Shown: positions 1 to 8,623 of the stretch, piece by piece
How positions within the stretch are numbered: position 1 is the stretch's first letter
Layout of the letters: each line of letters opens with the position of its first letter
NCBI GenBank assembly: GCA_022779165.1
Contig: JALFTO010000012.1
Location: 1 to 41,737, forward strand
DNA from: Lachnospiraceae bacterium
GTDB taxonomy: Bacteria > Bacillota > Clostridia > Lachnospirales > Lachnospiraceae
Length of the DNA stretch: 41,737 nt
Direction of reading: 5' to 3'
Made by a program: the position numbers and the translations under genes
The notes under the pieces: generated by a model
The model's database searches: none
What the model was told of the DNA's origin: nothing
What the model saw: only the letters and a program-made list of their open reading frames with translations

Positions 1-1
1 A

Positions 2-121
2 GTTGACTGGAGAGCGGTAAGAATTATTGTATGTGTAGATGTATCATTTTTTATGCATATATTTATTATGATGCTTTTCGTTGTAAAAAATATTTATTTT
101 TCGTTTTGGAAATCTAAATAA
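2..121 (+). CDS. C-terminal tail of a membrane protein (5' end outside window)
   Basis: Frame 2 is open from the window edge to TAA at 119-121 and gives about 39 residues. They contain a hydrophobic run (FFMHIFIMMLFVV) followed by a short basic end (WKSK). That looks like a last transmembrane helix with a cytoplasmic tail. A good rho-independent terminator follows about 25 bases later, which supports a real gene end here. The family cannot be recognised from so little sequence. Confidence 0.4.
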   Translation, partial: VDWRAVRIIVCVDVSFFMHIFIMMLFVVKNIYFSFWKSK

Positions 122-145
122 TTAGGATGATATATCATAAACGAT

Positions 146-173
146 AGAGCTGCTTTATGGCAGCTCTTTTTTT
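146..173 (+). terminator. Rho-independent terminator
   Basis: The stem agagctgc / gcagctct has a six-base loop and runs into a T tract. It closes the transcription unit entering from the left edge. Confidence 0.8.
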
Positions 174-256
174 ATGTAGATTTTTCTTGGGAAAAGTATT
201 ATAATCTATTCAGACACATCTAACATATCTATCACACATATCGAAAGGACAAATCT

Positions 257-418
257 ATGGAATCTTGTATCGTATTCTTTGAATCTCAGTTAGCTTATCT
301 CATGTACCGTACAATTATCGACAAATATCATGTGAAAATCCATCCGTGTTATGGAATGCTGATCACGGAGAAGATGATGGCAGATGCACTAAGCAAGGTA
401 ATCGATACAAATTGTTAA
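257..418 (+). CDS. Small ORF of 53 aa with a good ribosome site, unknown function
   Basis: An ATG at 257 sits seven bases after AAAGGAC, a plausible Shine-Dalgarno sequence. The frame stays open for 53 codons to TAA at 416-418. A TATAAT-like -10 lies at 200-205, but no convincing -35 precedes it. The ORF is below the track's size cut-off. It overlaps the first 70 bases of the M23-like ORF in another frame. It may be the original start region of that peptidase gene, now out of frame, or an unrelated small protein. I recognise no family. The N-terminus (ESCIVFFES) is mildly hydrophobic but is not a signal peptide. Confidence 0.35.
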   Translation: MESCIVFFESQLAYLMYRTIIDKYHVKIHPCYGMLITEKMMADALSKVIDTNC

Positions 419-915
419 GCTATCAATATTATATTCTGATCGGTACGCCAATCATCGCGATCGAGTCCGGCTATGTGGAGGCGCTTGGGTGGAATCAGTA
501 CGGTGGATGGCGGATCGGCATCCGGAGCTTTGACAAAAAACGCTACTATTATTATGCGCATCTGCGGCAGAATTTTCCGTATAGCAAACAGCTGAAAGAA
601 GGCAGCGTGGTGACGGCGGGCGATGTGATCGGTTATATGGGGCATACGGGCTACAGCAGCAGGGAGAATGTCAACAATATCAAGACGACACATCTGCACT
701 GGGGACTGCAGCTTATTTTTGATGAGTCGCAGAAAGACAGCAATAACGAGATCTGGGTGGACTGCTATCAGCTGACACGTTTCCTCTATAAAAACCGGTG
801 CGAGACGCAGAAAGAGGAGAGCACGAAAGAATGGCACCGCATTTATCAGATGGAGGATCCGGCGGTGGAGGAGTACAAGAGAGGAATCCTTTCACAGCAT
901 GGCCTGATGCGATAA
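346..915 (+). pseudogene. M23 (LytM-like) peptidase remnant lacking the first zinc motif
   Basis: The conserved core of M23 endopeptidases is clear from about residue 33: GTPIIAIESGYVEALGW, GGWRIGIRS, YYYYAHL, a G..V..GD.IGYMG.TGYS segment, then HLHWG. These form the barrel and the second metal/catalytic motif (HxH) of enzymes that cut peptidoglycan cross-links. The upstream HxxxD zinc motif, normally just before the GTPI strand, is absent in every frame, and no signal peptide or membrane segment precedes the domain. The only start in frame is GTG 346 with no ribosome site, while a well-placed ATG (257) lies in a different frame. I read this as a frameshifted, decayed gene. A non-catalytic LytM protein is the alternative, but lack of an export signal argues against it. 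Confidence 0.6.
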
Positions 916-958
916 ACATTTTTTTACAAAAACTTCACAGTTGAAATCCTGAAAATCG

Positions 959-987
959 TTGCAAAAAGAAAAGGGCTATGATACAAT
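959..987 (+). promoter_or_regulatory. SigA promoter of the butyrate operon
   Basis: TTGCAA (959-964) and TACAAT (982-987) are 17 bases apart. TG at 979-980, one base before the -10, makes it an extended -10 promoter. It lies about 85 bases before the thlA start. This strength fits a highly expressed central fermentation operon. Confidence 0.75.
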
Positions 988-1072
988 GAAAACAATGACA
1001 ATGATAAAAAAATAACAATCATTGAAAAGCCCCGAAAATCAGGGATATCAAAAAAATATGGAGGAAAAAAGA

Positions 1073-2254
1073 ATGGCAAAGAAAGTAGTTTTAGCAGGCG
1101 CATGCCGTACCGCTATCGGAACCATGGGCGGCGGCTTAAGCACAACTCCCGCACCGGTACTCGGTTCGATCGTGATCAAGGAGGCTCTGAACAGAGCAGG
1201 TGTAGATCCTAAGGAAGTGGATCATGTATACATGGGCTGTGTTATCCAGGCAGGTCTTGGACAGAATGTGGCACGTCAGGCTTCCATCAAGGCAGGACTT
1301 CCCATCGAGACACCCGCTGTTACGGTGAACGTTGTGTGCGGTTCCGGTCTGAACTGTGTCAACATGGCAGCACAGATGATCCTTGCAGGCGATGCTGATA
1401 TCGTTGTTGCAGGTGGTATGGAGAATATGTCCATGGCTCCTTATGCTATTCCTCAGGGACGTTACGGATATAGAATGAACAATGGTGTTCTGGTAGATAC
1501 CATGGTAAATGATGCACTCTGGGATGCATTCAATAACTATCATATGATTAAGACAGCAGACAATATCTGCGAAGAGTGGGGACTGACAAGAGAAGAACTT
1601 GACGAGTTCGCATTAAAGAGCCAGTTGAAGGCTGAGGCTGCTCAGAAGGCAGGCGCTTTTGACAAAGAGATCGTACCTGTTGAGGTAAAGAAGAAGAAAG
1701 AGATCGTTGAATTTAAGGTAGATGAGGGACCTCGTCACGGCTCTACCATCGAGGGACTTCAGAAGCTTCGCCCGATCAATCCGAACGGCTTCGTTACTGC
1801 AGGAAATGCTTCCGGTATCAACGACGGTGCGGCAGCGATTGTTGTGATGAGCGAGGAGAAGGCGAAAGAACTCGGCGTGAAGCCTATGGCTACATGGGTA
1901 GCAGGCGCACTCGCAGGCGTGAGACCTGAGGTTATGGGTATCGGACCTGTTGCTTCCACAAAGAAGGTTATGGCTAAGGCAGGCTACAAGATCGAGGACT
2001 TCGACATTATCGAGGCAAACGAGGCATTTGCAGCACAGTCTGTTGCAGTCGGCAAGGATCTGGGCATTGACGTGGACAAACAGCTCAACCCGAACGGAGG
2101 CGCAATCGCACTCGGACATCCTGTAGGAGCTTCCGGATGCCGTATTCTGGTAACTCTGCTTCATGAGATGCAGGCAAAGGGTGCTAAGAAAGGTCTTGCA
2201 ACACTTTGTATCGGCGGCGGCATGGGCTGCTCCACAATCGTAGAGATGGACTAA
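1073..2254 (+). CDS. thlA: Acetyl-CoA acetyltransferase (thiolase)
   Basis: Condenses two acetyl-CoA to acetoacetyl-CoA, the first step of butyrate synthesis. The 393-residue length is typical for biosynthetic thiolases. The nucleophile Cys89 lies in VVCGSGL, the catalytic His349 in [15 protein letters not shown], and the second Cys379 in [10 protein letters not shown] start it at ATG 1073, which follows GGAGG with good spacing and gives the usual [10 protein letters not shown]-terminus. The ORF track's start at 1022 adds 17 residues with no ribosome site. It is first gene of thlA-crt-hbd-bcd-etfB-etfA, all on one strand with gaps of 17-88 bases, so co-transcription from the promoter at 959 is expected. 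Confidence 0.96.
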   Translation: MAKKVVLAGACRTAIGTMGGGLSTTPAPVLGSIVIKEALNRAGVDPKEVDHVYMGCVIQAGLGQNVARQASIKAGLPIETPAVTVNVVCGSGLNCVNMAAQMILAGDADIVVAGGMENMSMAPYAIPQGRYGYRMNNGVLVDTMVNDALWDAFNNYHMIKTADNICEEWGLTREELDEFALKSQLKAEAAQKAGAFDKEIVPVEVKKKKEIVEFKVDEGPRHGSTIEGLQKLRPINPNGFVTAGNASGINDGAAAIVVMSEEKAKELGVKPMATWVAGALAGVRPEVMGIGPVASTKKVMAKAGYKIEDFDIIEANEAFAAQSVAVGKDLGIDVDKQLNPNGGAIALGHPVGASGCRILVTLLHEMQAKGAKKGLATLCIGGGMGCSTIVEMD

Positions 2255-2287
2255 GTCCGGACGATTCATTTCAAAGGAGATATCATC

Positions 2288-3073
2288 ATGGAATTTATTT
2301 TATATGAGACAAAAGGTGCGGTCGGCATCATCACGATCAACCGCGAGAAAGCGCTGAATGCGCTGAACTCTACAGTTCTGGATGAACTGAATGCCACACT
2401 GGACGCAGTAAATTTGGACGAGATCAGATGTCTGATCCTCACAGGCGCAGGACAGAAATCTTTCGTAGCCGGCGCAGACATCGGAGAGATGAGCACACTG
2501 ACAAAGGCTGAGGGAGAGGCATTCGGCAAGAAGGGTAATGATGTGTTCCGCAAGCTGGAGACATTCCCGATCCCCGTTATCGCAGCAGTGAACGGCTTCG
2601 CTCTGGGCGGCGGCTGCGAGATCTCCATGAGCTGTGACATCAGGATCTGCTCCGACAATGCAGTGTTCGGACAGCCTGAGGTAGGCCTCGGCATCACACC
2701 CGGCTTTGGCGGTACACAGAGACTGGCACGTCTGGTCGGCGCAGGCATGGCAAAGCAGATGATCTACACAGCGCGCAACATCAAGGCTGACGAGGCGCTC
2801 AGAATCGGTCTTGTCAATGCGGTATATCCTCAGGAAGAGCTTCTTCCCGCAGCGGAGAAGATGGCTGCAGGCATCGCAAAGAATGCTCCCATCGCTGTCC
2901 GCAACTGCAAGAAAGCAATCAACGAAGGGCTTGATGTAGATATGGATCAGGCGATCGTGATCGAGGAGAAGCTGTTTGGTGACTGCTTCGAGACAGAGGA
3001 TCAGAAATACGGCATGGCATTTTTCCTTGACAAGAACAAGGAGAAGGTAAAAGAGCCGTTCAAGAACTGCTAA
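2288..3073 (+). CDS. crt: 3-hydroxybutyryl-CoA dehydratase (crotonase)
   Basis: Removes water from 3-hydroxybutyryl-CoA to give crotonyl-CoA. This is a 261-residue crotonase-fold protein. The oxyanion-hole segment FVAGADIGEM is at about 59-68. The two catalytic glutamates of the family are present, Glu111 in GGGCE and Glu131 in FGQPEVGLG, followed by TPGFGGTQRL. The start ATG 2288 follows AAAGGAGA. Position directly after thlA and before hbd fits the short-chain reaction rather than fatty-acid degradation. Confidence 0.95.
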   Translation: MEFILYETKGAVGIITINREKALNALNSTVLDELNATLDAVNLDEIRCLILTGAGQKSFVAGADIGEMSTLTKAEGEAFGKKGNDVFRKLETFPIPVIAAVNGFALGGGCEISMSCDIRICSDNAVFGQPEVGLGITPGFGGTQRLARLVGAGMAKQMIYTARNIKADEALRIGLVNAVYPQEELLPAAEKMAAGIAKNAPIAVRNCKKAINEGLDVDMDQAIVIEEKLFGDCFETEDQKYGMAFFLDKNKEKVKEPFKNC

Positions 3074-3090
3074 TATTATGTAAACTATAT

Positions 3091-3121
3091 GCTGTCGGGC
3101 TCCGATTCCGGGGCCCGGCTG
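3091..3121 (+). other. Intercistronic hairpin between crt and hbd
   Basis: A GC-rich imperfect stem (gtcgggctccg / cggggcccggc, with G-U pairs) sits in the widest gap of the operon. The T run at 3140-3147 is about 20 bases away, so it is not a classical terminator. It may protect or process the mRNA and set different levels for thlA-crt and hbd-bcd-etf. Confidence 0.5.
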
Positions 3122-3161
3122 TAAGCATGTTTATCAACAATTTTTTTAAGGAGGACTTATC

Positions 3162-4001
3162 ATGAAGGTAGGTATTATCGGTGCAGGTACTATGGGTTCC
3201 GGAATCGCGCAGGCATTTGCAATGACAGACGGTTATGAGGTATGCCTCTGCGACATCAAGACAGAGTTCGCGGAAAGCGGCAAAGCTAAGATTCAGAAGA
3301 ATCTCAATTTCCTGGTAGGCAAGGGAAAGATGGAGCAGGCAAAGGCTGACGCTATCATCGCAAAGGTACAGACAGGTCTGAAAGAGATCTGTACAGACTG
3401 TGATCTGGTGATCGAGGTTTGCCCTGAGAAAATGGAGATCAAGAAGCAGACATTTGCAGAGCTGCAGAACATCGTAAAGAAGGATTGCATCTTCGCTTCC
3501 AACACATCTTCTCTTTCCATCACAGAGATGGGCGCAGGACTGGATCGTCCGCTGATCGGTATGCACTTCTTCAATCCTGCTGACAGAATGAAGCTGGTAG
3601 AGGTAATTGCCGGTGCAAACACACCTGCAGAGCTTGTGACAAAGATCAAAGACATCTCCAAAGAGATCGGCAAGACACCTGTAGAGGTAAATGAGGCAGC
3701 AGGCTTCGTGGTAAACAGAATCCTGGTTCCCATGATCAATGAAGCGATCAACGTATACGCAGCAGGCGTTGCATCCGTTGAGGATATCGACGTAGCAATG
3801 CAGCTCGGTGCAAATCATCCTATGGGACCGCTGGCTCTCGGCGATTACATCGGACTGGATATCGTGCTTGCGATCATGGAAGTTCTCTATGCAGAGACAG
3901 GCGATTCCAAGTACGCTCCTTCACCTCTTCTTCGCAAGATGGTTCGCGCAGGCAAGCTTGGTAAGAAGACAGGTATTGGTTTCTACGATTACTCAAAATA
4001 A
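3162..4001 (+). CDS. hbd: 3-hydroxybutyryl-CoA dehydrogenase
   Basis: Reduces acetoacetyl-CoA to (S)-3-hydroxybutyryl-CoA with NAD(P)H. The 279-residue length is usual for the single-domain clostridial enzyme. The Rossmann motif GIIGAGTMGSGIAQAFA is at the N-terminus. SNTSSLSITEM and the catalytic-His segment GMHFFNPADRM lie mid-protein, and the family glutamate is in VNEAAGFVVNRIL. The C-terminal dimerisation domain ends in GKKTGIGFYDYSK. The start ATG 3162 follows AAGGAGG. Genes follow the order thl-crt-hbd, although the reaction order is thl-hbd-crt. Confidence 0.96.
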   Translation: MKVGIIGAGTMGSGIAQAFAMTDGYEVCLCDIKTEFAESGKAKIQKNLNFLVGKGKMEQAKADAIIAKVQTGLKEICTDCDLVIEVCPEKMEIKKQTFAELQNIVKKDCIFASNTSSLSITEMGAGLDRPLIGMHFFNPADRMKLVEVIAGANTPAELVTKIKDISKEIGKTPVEVNEAAGFVVNRILVPMINEAINVYAAGVASVEDIDVAMQLGANHPMGPLALGDYIGLDIVLAIMEVLYAETGDSKYAPSPLLRKMVRAGKLGKKTGIGFYDYSK

Positions 4002-4031
4002 GTAAAAATAAATTTATGGAGGAATAAGATC

Positions 4032-5198
4032 ATGGATTTTACTTTATCTAAAAAACATGAGATGGCGAGACAGCTGTTCAAAGATTTCGCTGAAAATGAA
4101 GTAAAGCCTCTGGCGCAGGAAGTTGATGAGACAGAAAGTTTCCCCAGAGCAACAGTTGAGAAAATGGCAAAATACGGCTTCTTAGGAATTCCGGTTCCGA
4201 AGGAGTACGGCGGACAGGGATGTGACATCCTGACATATGCTATGTGTGTTGAGGAGCTTTCCAAGGTTTGCGGCACCACAGGCGTTATCGTTTCCGCACA
4301 TACCTCTCTCTGCATCGACCCGATCCTTACGTATGGTACGGAAGAGCAGAAACAGAAATATATCCCGGATCTTGCTTCCGGCAAGAAGCTCGGTGCTTTC
4401 GGTCTGACAGAGCCCGGTGCAGGTACAGACGCTCAGGGACAGCAGACAAAGGCTGTTCTGGATGGAGATGAGTGGGTTCTGAACGGATCCAAGTGCTTCA
4501 TCACAAACGGTAAAGAGGCTGATGTCTACATCGTGATCGCTGTTACAGGCAAGGTCGAGAAGCGCGGCCGTATGCAGAAAGAGATTTCCGCATTTATCGT
4601 AGAGAAGGGAACACCCGGATTTACATTCGGTACCAAAGAGAAGAAGATGGGTATCCGCGGATCATCCACATACGAGCTGATCTTCACAGACTGCCGTATC
4701 CCGAAGGAGAATCTCCTTGGTGCAAAGGGCAAAGGCTTTGCGATTGCAATGCATACTCTGGACGGCGGACGTATCGGTATCGCTGCTCAGGCACTCGGTC
4801 TTGCAGAGGGCGCTCTTGAGACAACCATCAACTATGTAAAAGAGAGAAAACAGTTCGGTCGTTCCATTGCTCAGTTCCAGAATACACAGTTCCAGCTTGC
4901 TGACATGGCTACCAAGGTTGAGGCTGCCAAGATGTTAGTGTACAAGGCTGCACGCAAGAAGGACGAGTTCAAGACCAATCCTAAGATCTCCTATTCCGTA
5001 GAGGCAGCTCAGGCGAAGCTTTACGCAGCTGAGGTTGCTATGGAAGTTACCACAAAGGCTGTACAGCTTCAGGGTGGTTACGGATATATCAGAGAGTACG
5101 ATGTTGAGCGTATGATGCGTGATGCTAAGATCACAGAGATCTACGAAGGAACATCTGAGGTTCAGAGAATGGTTATCTCCGGTGCACTGCTGAAATAG
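4032..5198 (+). CDS. bcd: Butyryl-CoA dehydrogenase
   Basis: Acyl-CoA dehydrogenase family flavoprotein of 388 residues that reduces crotonyl-CoA to butyryl-CoA using electrons from EtfAB. The FAD-contact motif FGLTEPGAGTDA is near residues 119-130. RKQFGRSIAQFQ and LQGGYGYIREY are typical. The catalytic base is Glu372 in IYEGTSEVQR. Adjacent etfB and etfA support the clostridial Bcd-Etf complex, which in studied members couples crotonyl-CoA reduction to ferredoxin reduction by electron bifurcation. That coupling is family knowledge, not visible in the sequence. The start ATG 4032 follows GGAGGAA. Confidence 0.95.
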   Translation: MDFTLSKKHEMARQLFKDFAENEVKPLAQEVDETESFPRATVEKMAKYGFLGIPVPKEYGGQGCDILTYAMCVEELSKVCGTTGVIVSAHTSLCIDPILTYGTEEQKQKYIPDLASGKKLGAFGLTEPGAGTDAQGQQTKAVLDGDEWVLNGSKCFITNGKEADVYIVIAVTGKVEKRGRMQKEISAFIVEKGTPGFTFGTKEKKMGIRGSSTYELIFTDCRIPKENLLGAKGKGFAIAMHTLDGGRIGIAAQALGLAEGALETTINYVKERKQFGRSIAQFQNTQFQLADMATKVEAAKMLVYKAARKKDEFKTNPKISYSVEAAQAKLYAAEVAMEVTTKAVQLQGGYGYIREYDVERMMRDAKITEIYEGTSEVQRMVISGALLK

Positions 5199-5237
5199 GC
5201 CGGATAAATTCAAAATATGATAAGGAGAGAAAATACA

Positions 5238-6023
5238 ATGAAAATTGTTGTTTGTATTAAACAGGTGCCTGATACAAAGGGCGGCGTTAAAATTAATCCA
5301 GACGGAACTCTTGACAGAGGCTCAATGCTTGCCATCATGAACCCTGATGACAAGGCAGGTCTGGAAGCAGCACTGAGATTAAAGGATCAGTACGGCGCAG
5401 AGGTTACCGTACTTACCATGGGCCTTCCCAAGGCAGCAGATGTGCTCCGTGAGGCGATCGCTATGGGCGCAGACAAGGGAATCCTTGTAACAGACAGAGT
5501 ACTCGGCGGTGCTGATACATGGGCAACATCCACAACGATCGCGGGCGCACTGAGAAATCTGGAGTATGATCTTGTGATCACAGGACGTCAGGCGATCGAC
5601 GGTGATACCGCTCAGGTTGGTCCTCAGATTGCTGAGCATCTCGGACTTCCTGTTATTTCCTATGCACAGGATATCAAGATTGACGGAGACAAGGTGATCG
5701 TTCAGAGACAGTATGATGACAGATATCATGTACTGGAAGCTAAGATGCCCTGCCTGATCACAGCTCTTTCCGAGCTGAATGATCCTCGTTACATGACACC
5801 CGGCGGAATCTTTGACGCATGTGAAGCAGAGATTACCACATGGGGCAGAGCAGATCTGAAAGATGTAGAGGACTGCAACCTCGGTCTTGCCGGATCTCCT
5901 ACAAAGATTGCAAAAGCATCTGATAAAGTCCGCAAGGGTGCAGGCGAGAAGATCGTTGCCGATTCACCTGAGGATGGCGTAAATTACATTATCGGTAAAT
6001 TCAAAGAGAAACATGTAATCTAG
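5238..6023 (+). CDS. etfB: Electron transfer flavoprotein, beta subunit
   Basis: The 261-residue protein starts MKIVVCIKQVPDT, the classic EtfB opening, and has the nucleotide-binding segment GRQAIDGDTAQVGPQIAEHLGLP. It pairs with EtfA to pass electrons from NADH to Bcd and, in clostridial complexes, to ferredoxin. I start at ATG 5238, eight bases after AAGGAGA. The track's start at 5217 lacks a ribosome site. It lies 39 bases after bcd and 17 before etfA. Confidence 0.95.
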   Translation: MKIVVCIKQVPDTKGGVKINPDGTLDRGSMLAIMNPDDKAGLEAALRLKDQYGAEVTVLTMGLPKAADVLREAIAMGADKGILVTDRVLGGADTWATSTTIAGALRNLEYDLVITGRQAIDGDTAQVGPQIAEHLGLPVISYAQDIKIDGDKVIVQRQYDDRYHVLEAKMPCLITALSELNDPRYMTPGGIFDACEAEITTWGRADLKDVEDCNLGLAGSPTKIAKASDKVRKGAGEKIVADSPEDGVNYIIGKFKEKHVI

Positions 6024-6040
6024 TAAAGGTGGTGACAAGA

Positions 6041-7090
6041 ATGAATTTAGAAGAATATAAAGGCGTATACGTGTTTGCCCAGCAGGTAGACAACGAAATC
6101 AGCGGTATCGCATTTGAGTTACTTGGAAAAGGAAAAGAACTGGCAAAGGATCTGGATACAGACGTAACTGCTGTCCTGATCGGTTCCGGCGTAAAAGGTC
6201 TTGCCGACCAGCTTGCTGAGTACGGTGCAGACAAGGTAATCGTGGTAGACGATCCTGAGCTGAAGGATTACAGGACAGAGCCCTATGCACATGCACTGGC
6301 ATCTGTCATTAACAAATACAAACCTGACATCATGCTGGTAGGTGCTACGGCAATCGGCCGTGACCTTGGTCCTACCGTATCCGCAAGAGTGGCAACAGGT
6401 CTGACAGCAGACTGTACCGTACTTGAGATCGGTGATTTCCCGCTCGTTCCGGTTCCCGGCAAAGAGGCTGAGCAGAAGCACAAACAGCTCCTTATGACAC
6501 GTCCTGCATTCGGTGGCAACACGATCGCTACGATCGCATGCCCGAACAACCGTCCTCAGATGGCTACCGTTCGTCCCGGCGTTATGCAGAAGATCGAGCC
6601 GATCAAGGGCGCAAAGGCTGTTGTGGAAGAGTTCAATCCCGGCTTCACACCGAACAACAAATATGTTGAGATCAAAGAGGTTGTCAAGGCAGTATCTGAT
6701 GTCGTAGACATTATGGACGCTAAGGTTCTGGTATCCGGCGGACGTGGCGTTGGCAGCGCAGAGAACTTCAAGATCCTTGAGGATCTGGCAGAGGTACTCG
6801 GCGGTACCGTATCCTGCTCACGTGCCGTTGTAGATTCCGGCTGGAAGCCGAAGGATCTGCAGGTAGGCCAGACAGGTAAGACTGTTCGTCCTAACATCTA
6901 CTTTGCAATCGGTATCTCCGGAGCCATCCAGCACGTAGCAGGTATGGAAGAGTCCGACATCATCGTTGCGATCAACAAGGATGAGGACGCTCCGATCTTT
7001 GATGTGGCTGACTACGGTGTAGTTGGAGATCTGAACAAGATCGTTCCCGCACTGACCGCGGCTCTGAAGGCTGAGATCGCTGCAAAATAA
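6041..7090 (+). CDS. etfA: Electron transfer flavoprotein, alpha subunit
   Basis: The 349-residue EtfA has an N-terminal domain ([19 protein letters not shown]) and a C-terminal FAD domain. The FAD domain carries [42 protein letters not shown] and [15 protein letters not shown], the canonical FAD-binding signatures. I start at ATG 6041 after AAAGGTGG; the track's GTG at 6029 overlaps that ribosome site. It is the last gene of the butyrate operon and a strong terminator follows. Confidence 0.95.
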   Translation: MNLEEYKGVYVFAQQVDNEISGIAFELLGKGKELAKDLDTDVTAVLIGSGVKGLADQLAEYGADKVIVVDDPELKDYRTEPYAHALASVINKYKPDIMLVGATAIGRDLGPTVSARVATGLTADCTVLEIGDFPLVPVPGKEAEQKHKQLLMTRPAFGGNTIATIACPNNRPQMATVRPGVMQKIEPIKGAKAVVEEFNPGFTPNNKYVEIKEVVKAVSDVVDIMDAKVLVSGGRGVGSAENFKILEDLAEVLGGTVSCSRAVVDSGWKPKDLQVGQTGKTVRPNIYFAIGISGAIQHVAGMEESDIIVAINKDEDAPIFDVADYGVVGDLNKIVPALTAALKAEIAAK

Positions 7091-7129
7091 ATTGTGATTG
7101 ATAAATTGCAGACAGAAGTTTAAATAAAA

Positions 7130-7195
7130 AAGAAAGCTGTTGCGTTGTGCAGCAGCTTTCTTTTTTGAGGCTTCCAACATTATGCCGGAAGCCTC
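7130..7195 (+). terminator. Tandem hairpins ending the butyrate operon
   Basis: The stem aagaaagctgttgc / gcagcagctttctt is flanked by A and T runs, so it can act on both strands. A second perfect stem, gaggcttcc / ggaagcctc, follows at 7167-7195. Confidence 0.88.
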
Positions 7196-7277
7196 ATACT
7201 AATTTGCATTTAACTGTTTTCAGAGAATTGTTACAAGAGTAAATCATTTTTGCTATGTTGTTTCGGTGTAAAAACTC

Positions 7278-7306
7278 TTGCGGAAATGCGTATTTTGAGA
7301 TATGAT
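7278..7306 (+). promoter_or_regulatory. SigA promoter of the nucleoside ABC importer
   Basis: TTGCGG (7278-7283) and TATGAT (7301-7306) with a 17-base spacer, about 50 bases before the lipoprotein start. Confidence 0.65.
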
Positions 7307-7355
7307 GAAATCTATAGCACGTATTGCTACATATTTTTTATTTAGGAGGGTAATT

Positions 7356-8522
7356 ATGAAAAGCAAACTGATCAGCGCAGTATTATGCGTAAGTATGGTT
7401 GCAACCATGCTGGTTGGATGCGGAGCAAAAGAAGAGCCCGCAGCACCGGCAGCTGAGGAGACAGCTACAGAAGCTGCAGACACAGCAGAGACAGAGGCAC
7501 CGCAGGCTACCGCTTCCGAAGCAAATGCAGAGGGCGGCTATGAGTTGGCACTGGTGACAGACCTTGGTACGATCGACGACAAGTCCTTCAACCAGGGTGC
7601 ATGGGAAGGCATGAAGAAATACGCAGAGGAGAACGGTATCTCCTACAAGTATTATCAGCCGCAGGAAGGCACAACAGACGCTTATGTTGAGACCATCGGT
7701 CTTGCAGTAGAGGGTGGCGCCAAACTTGTTGTTTGTCCCGGATTCCTGTTCGAGGAGCCTGTATTTATCGTTCAGGATCAGTATCCTGATGTTCACTTTA
7801 TCCTGCTGGATGGTGAGCCTCACAACGGCGACTACAGTGAGTTTAAGACAAACGACACCGTTATGCCGATCCTGTTCCAGGAGGATCAGGCAGGATACCT
7901 TGCAGGTTATGCAGCAGTTAAGGATGGCATGACAAAGCTTGGATTCATGGGCGGTATGGCAGTTCCCGCAGTTATCCGTTACGGTTACGGTTTCGTACAG
8001 GGTGCTGACGCAGCAGCCAAAGAGCTTGGTGTAAACGTTGAGGTTATGTACAATTACACAGGTGCATTTGCAGCGACTCCTGAGGCACAGGCTATGGCAG
8101 CAAGCTGGTATCAGAACGGAACAGAGGTTGTATTTGGCTGCGGTGGTGCAGTAGGAAACTCTGTTATGGCAGCAGCTGAGGAGGCAGGCGCTAAGGTGAT
8201 TGGTGTTGACGTTGACCAGTCCGGCGAGTCCGATACCGTTATCACATCTGCAATGAAGATGTTAAGCAATTCCGTATATGATGGTGTTAAGGCATTCTAC
8301 GACGGAAGCTTCCCGGGTGGACAGACATCTGTATTTACAGCTGAGAATGATGGTGTAGGTCTTCCGATGGAGACATCCAAATTTGAGTCCTTCACACAGG
8401 CTGATTATGATGCACTTTTCGCAGATATGAAAGCAGGAAAGATCACGATCAACAACAACACAGAGGACAGCACAACTGCAGACCTTACACTTTCCAATAC
8501 AAAAGTAAGCTTTGTAGAGTAA
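7356..8522 (+). CDS. BMP-family nucleoside-binding lipoprotein of an ABC importer
   Basis: The 388-residue protein has a lipoprotein signal (MKSKLISAVLCVSMVATMLVGC) with lipidated Cys in LVGCG, then an Ala/Glu-rich linker to about residue 60. The mature part has BMP/PnrA features: ALVTDLGTIDDKSFNQGAWEG near the start, GFMGGMAVPAVIRYGYGFVQG mid-way, and GVDVDQSGES later. Relatives bind purine or other nucleosides outside the membrane. The downstream double ATPase and two permeases match the BmpA-NupABC arrangement. The start ATG 7356 follows TAGGAGGG; the track start at 7302 falls in the -10 box. Confidence 0.92.
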   Translation: MKSKLISAVLCVSMVATMLVGCGAKEEPAAPAAEETATEAADTAETEAPQATASEANAEGGYELALVTDLGTIDDKSFNQGAWEGMKKYAEENGISYKYYQPQEGTTDAYVETIGLAVEGGAKLVVCPGFLFEEPVFIVQDQYPDVHFILLDGEPHNGDYSEFKTNDTVMPILFQEDQAGYLAGYAAVKDGMTKLGFMGGMAVPAVIRYGYGFVQGADAAAKELGVNVEVMYNYTGAFAATPEAQAMAASWYQNGTEVVFGCGGAVGNSVMAAAEEAGAKVIGVDVDQSGESDTVITSAMKMLSNSVYDGVKAFYDGSFPGGQTSVFTAENDGVGLPMETSKFESFTQADYDALFADMKAGKITINNNTEDSTTADLTLSNTKVSFVE

Positions 8523-8537
8523 AACGAAAGTTTAGTA

Positions 8538-8604
8538 GGGGTGCCGAAAGGCACCCCATTCTAATTCATGACAATAGAAAGTTCGCAGGGCGTGCTTTCT
8601 ATTG
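8538..8604 (+). other. Two hairpins between the binding protein and ATPase genes
   Basis: A perfect 8-bp stem ggggtgcc / ggcacccc capped by GAAA (8538-8557) is followed by a 10-bp stem caatagaaag / ctttctattg (8572-8604). No real T tract follows either. Such structures usually lower expression of the membrane genes relative to the binding protein, by partial termination or 3' end protection. Confidence 0.65.
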
Positions 8605-8623
8605 TATATTACGGGGGTTTAGA

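Noticed and set aside
3060-3818. 252-aa minus-strand ORF opposite hbd
   Set aside because: Cys/Leu/His-rich shadow of hbd codons without a ribosome site.
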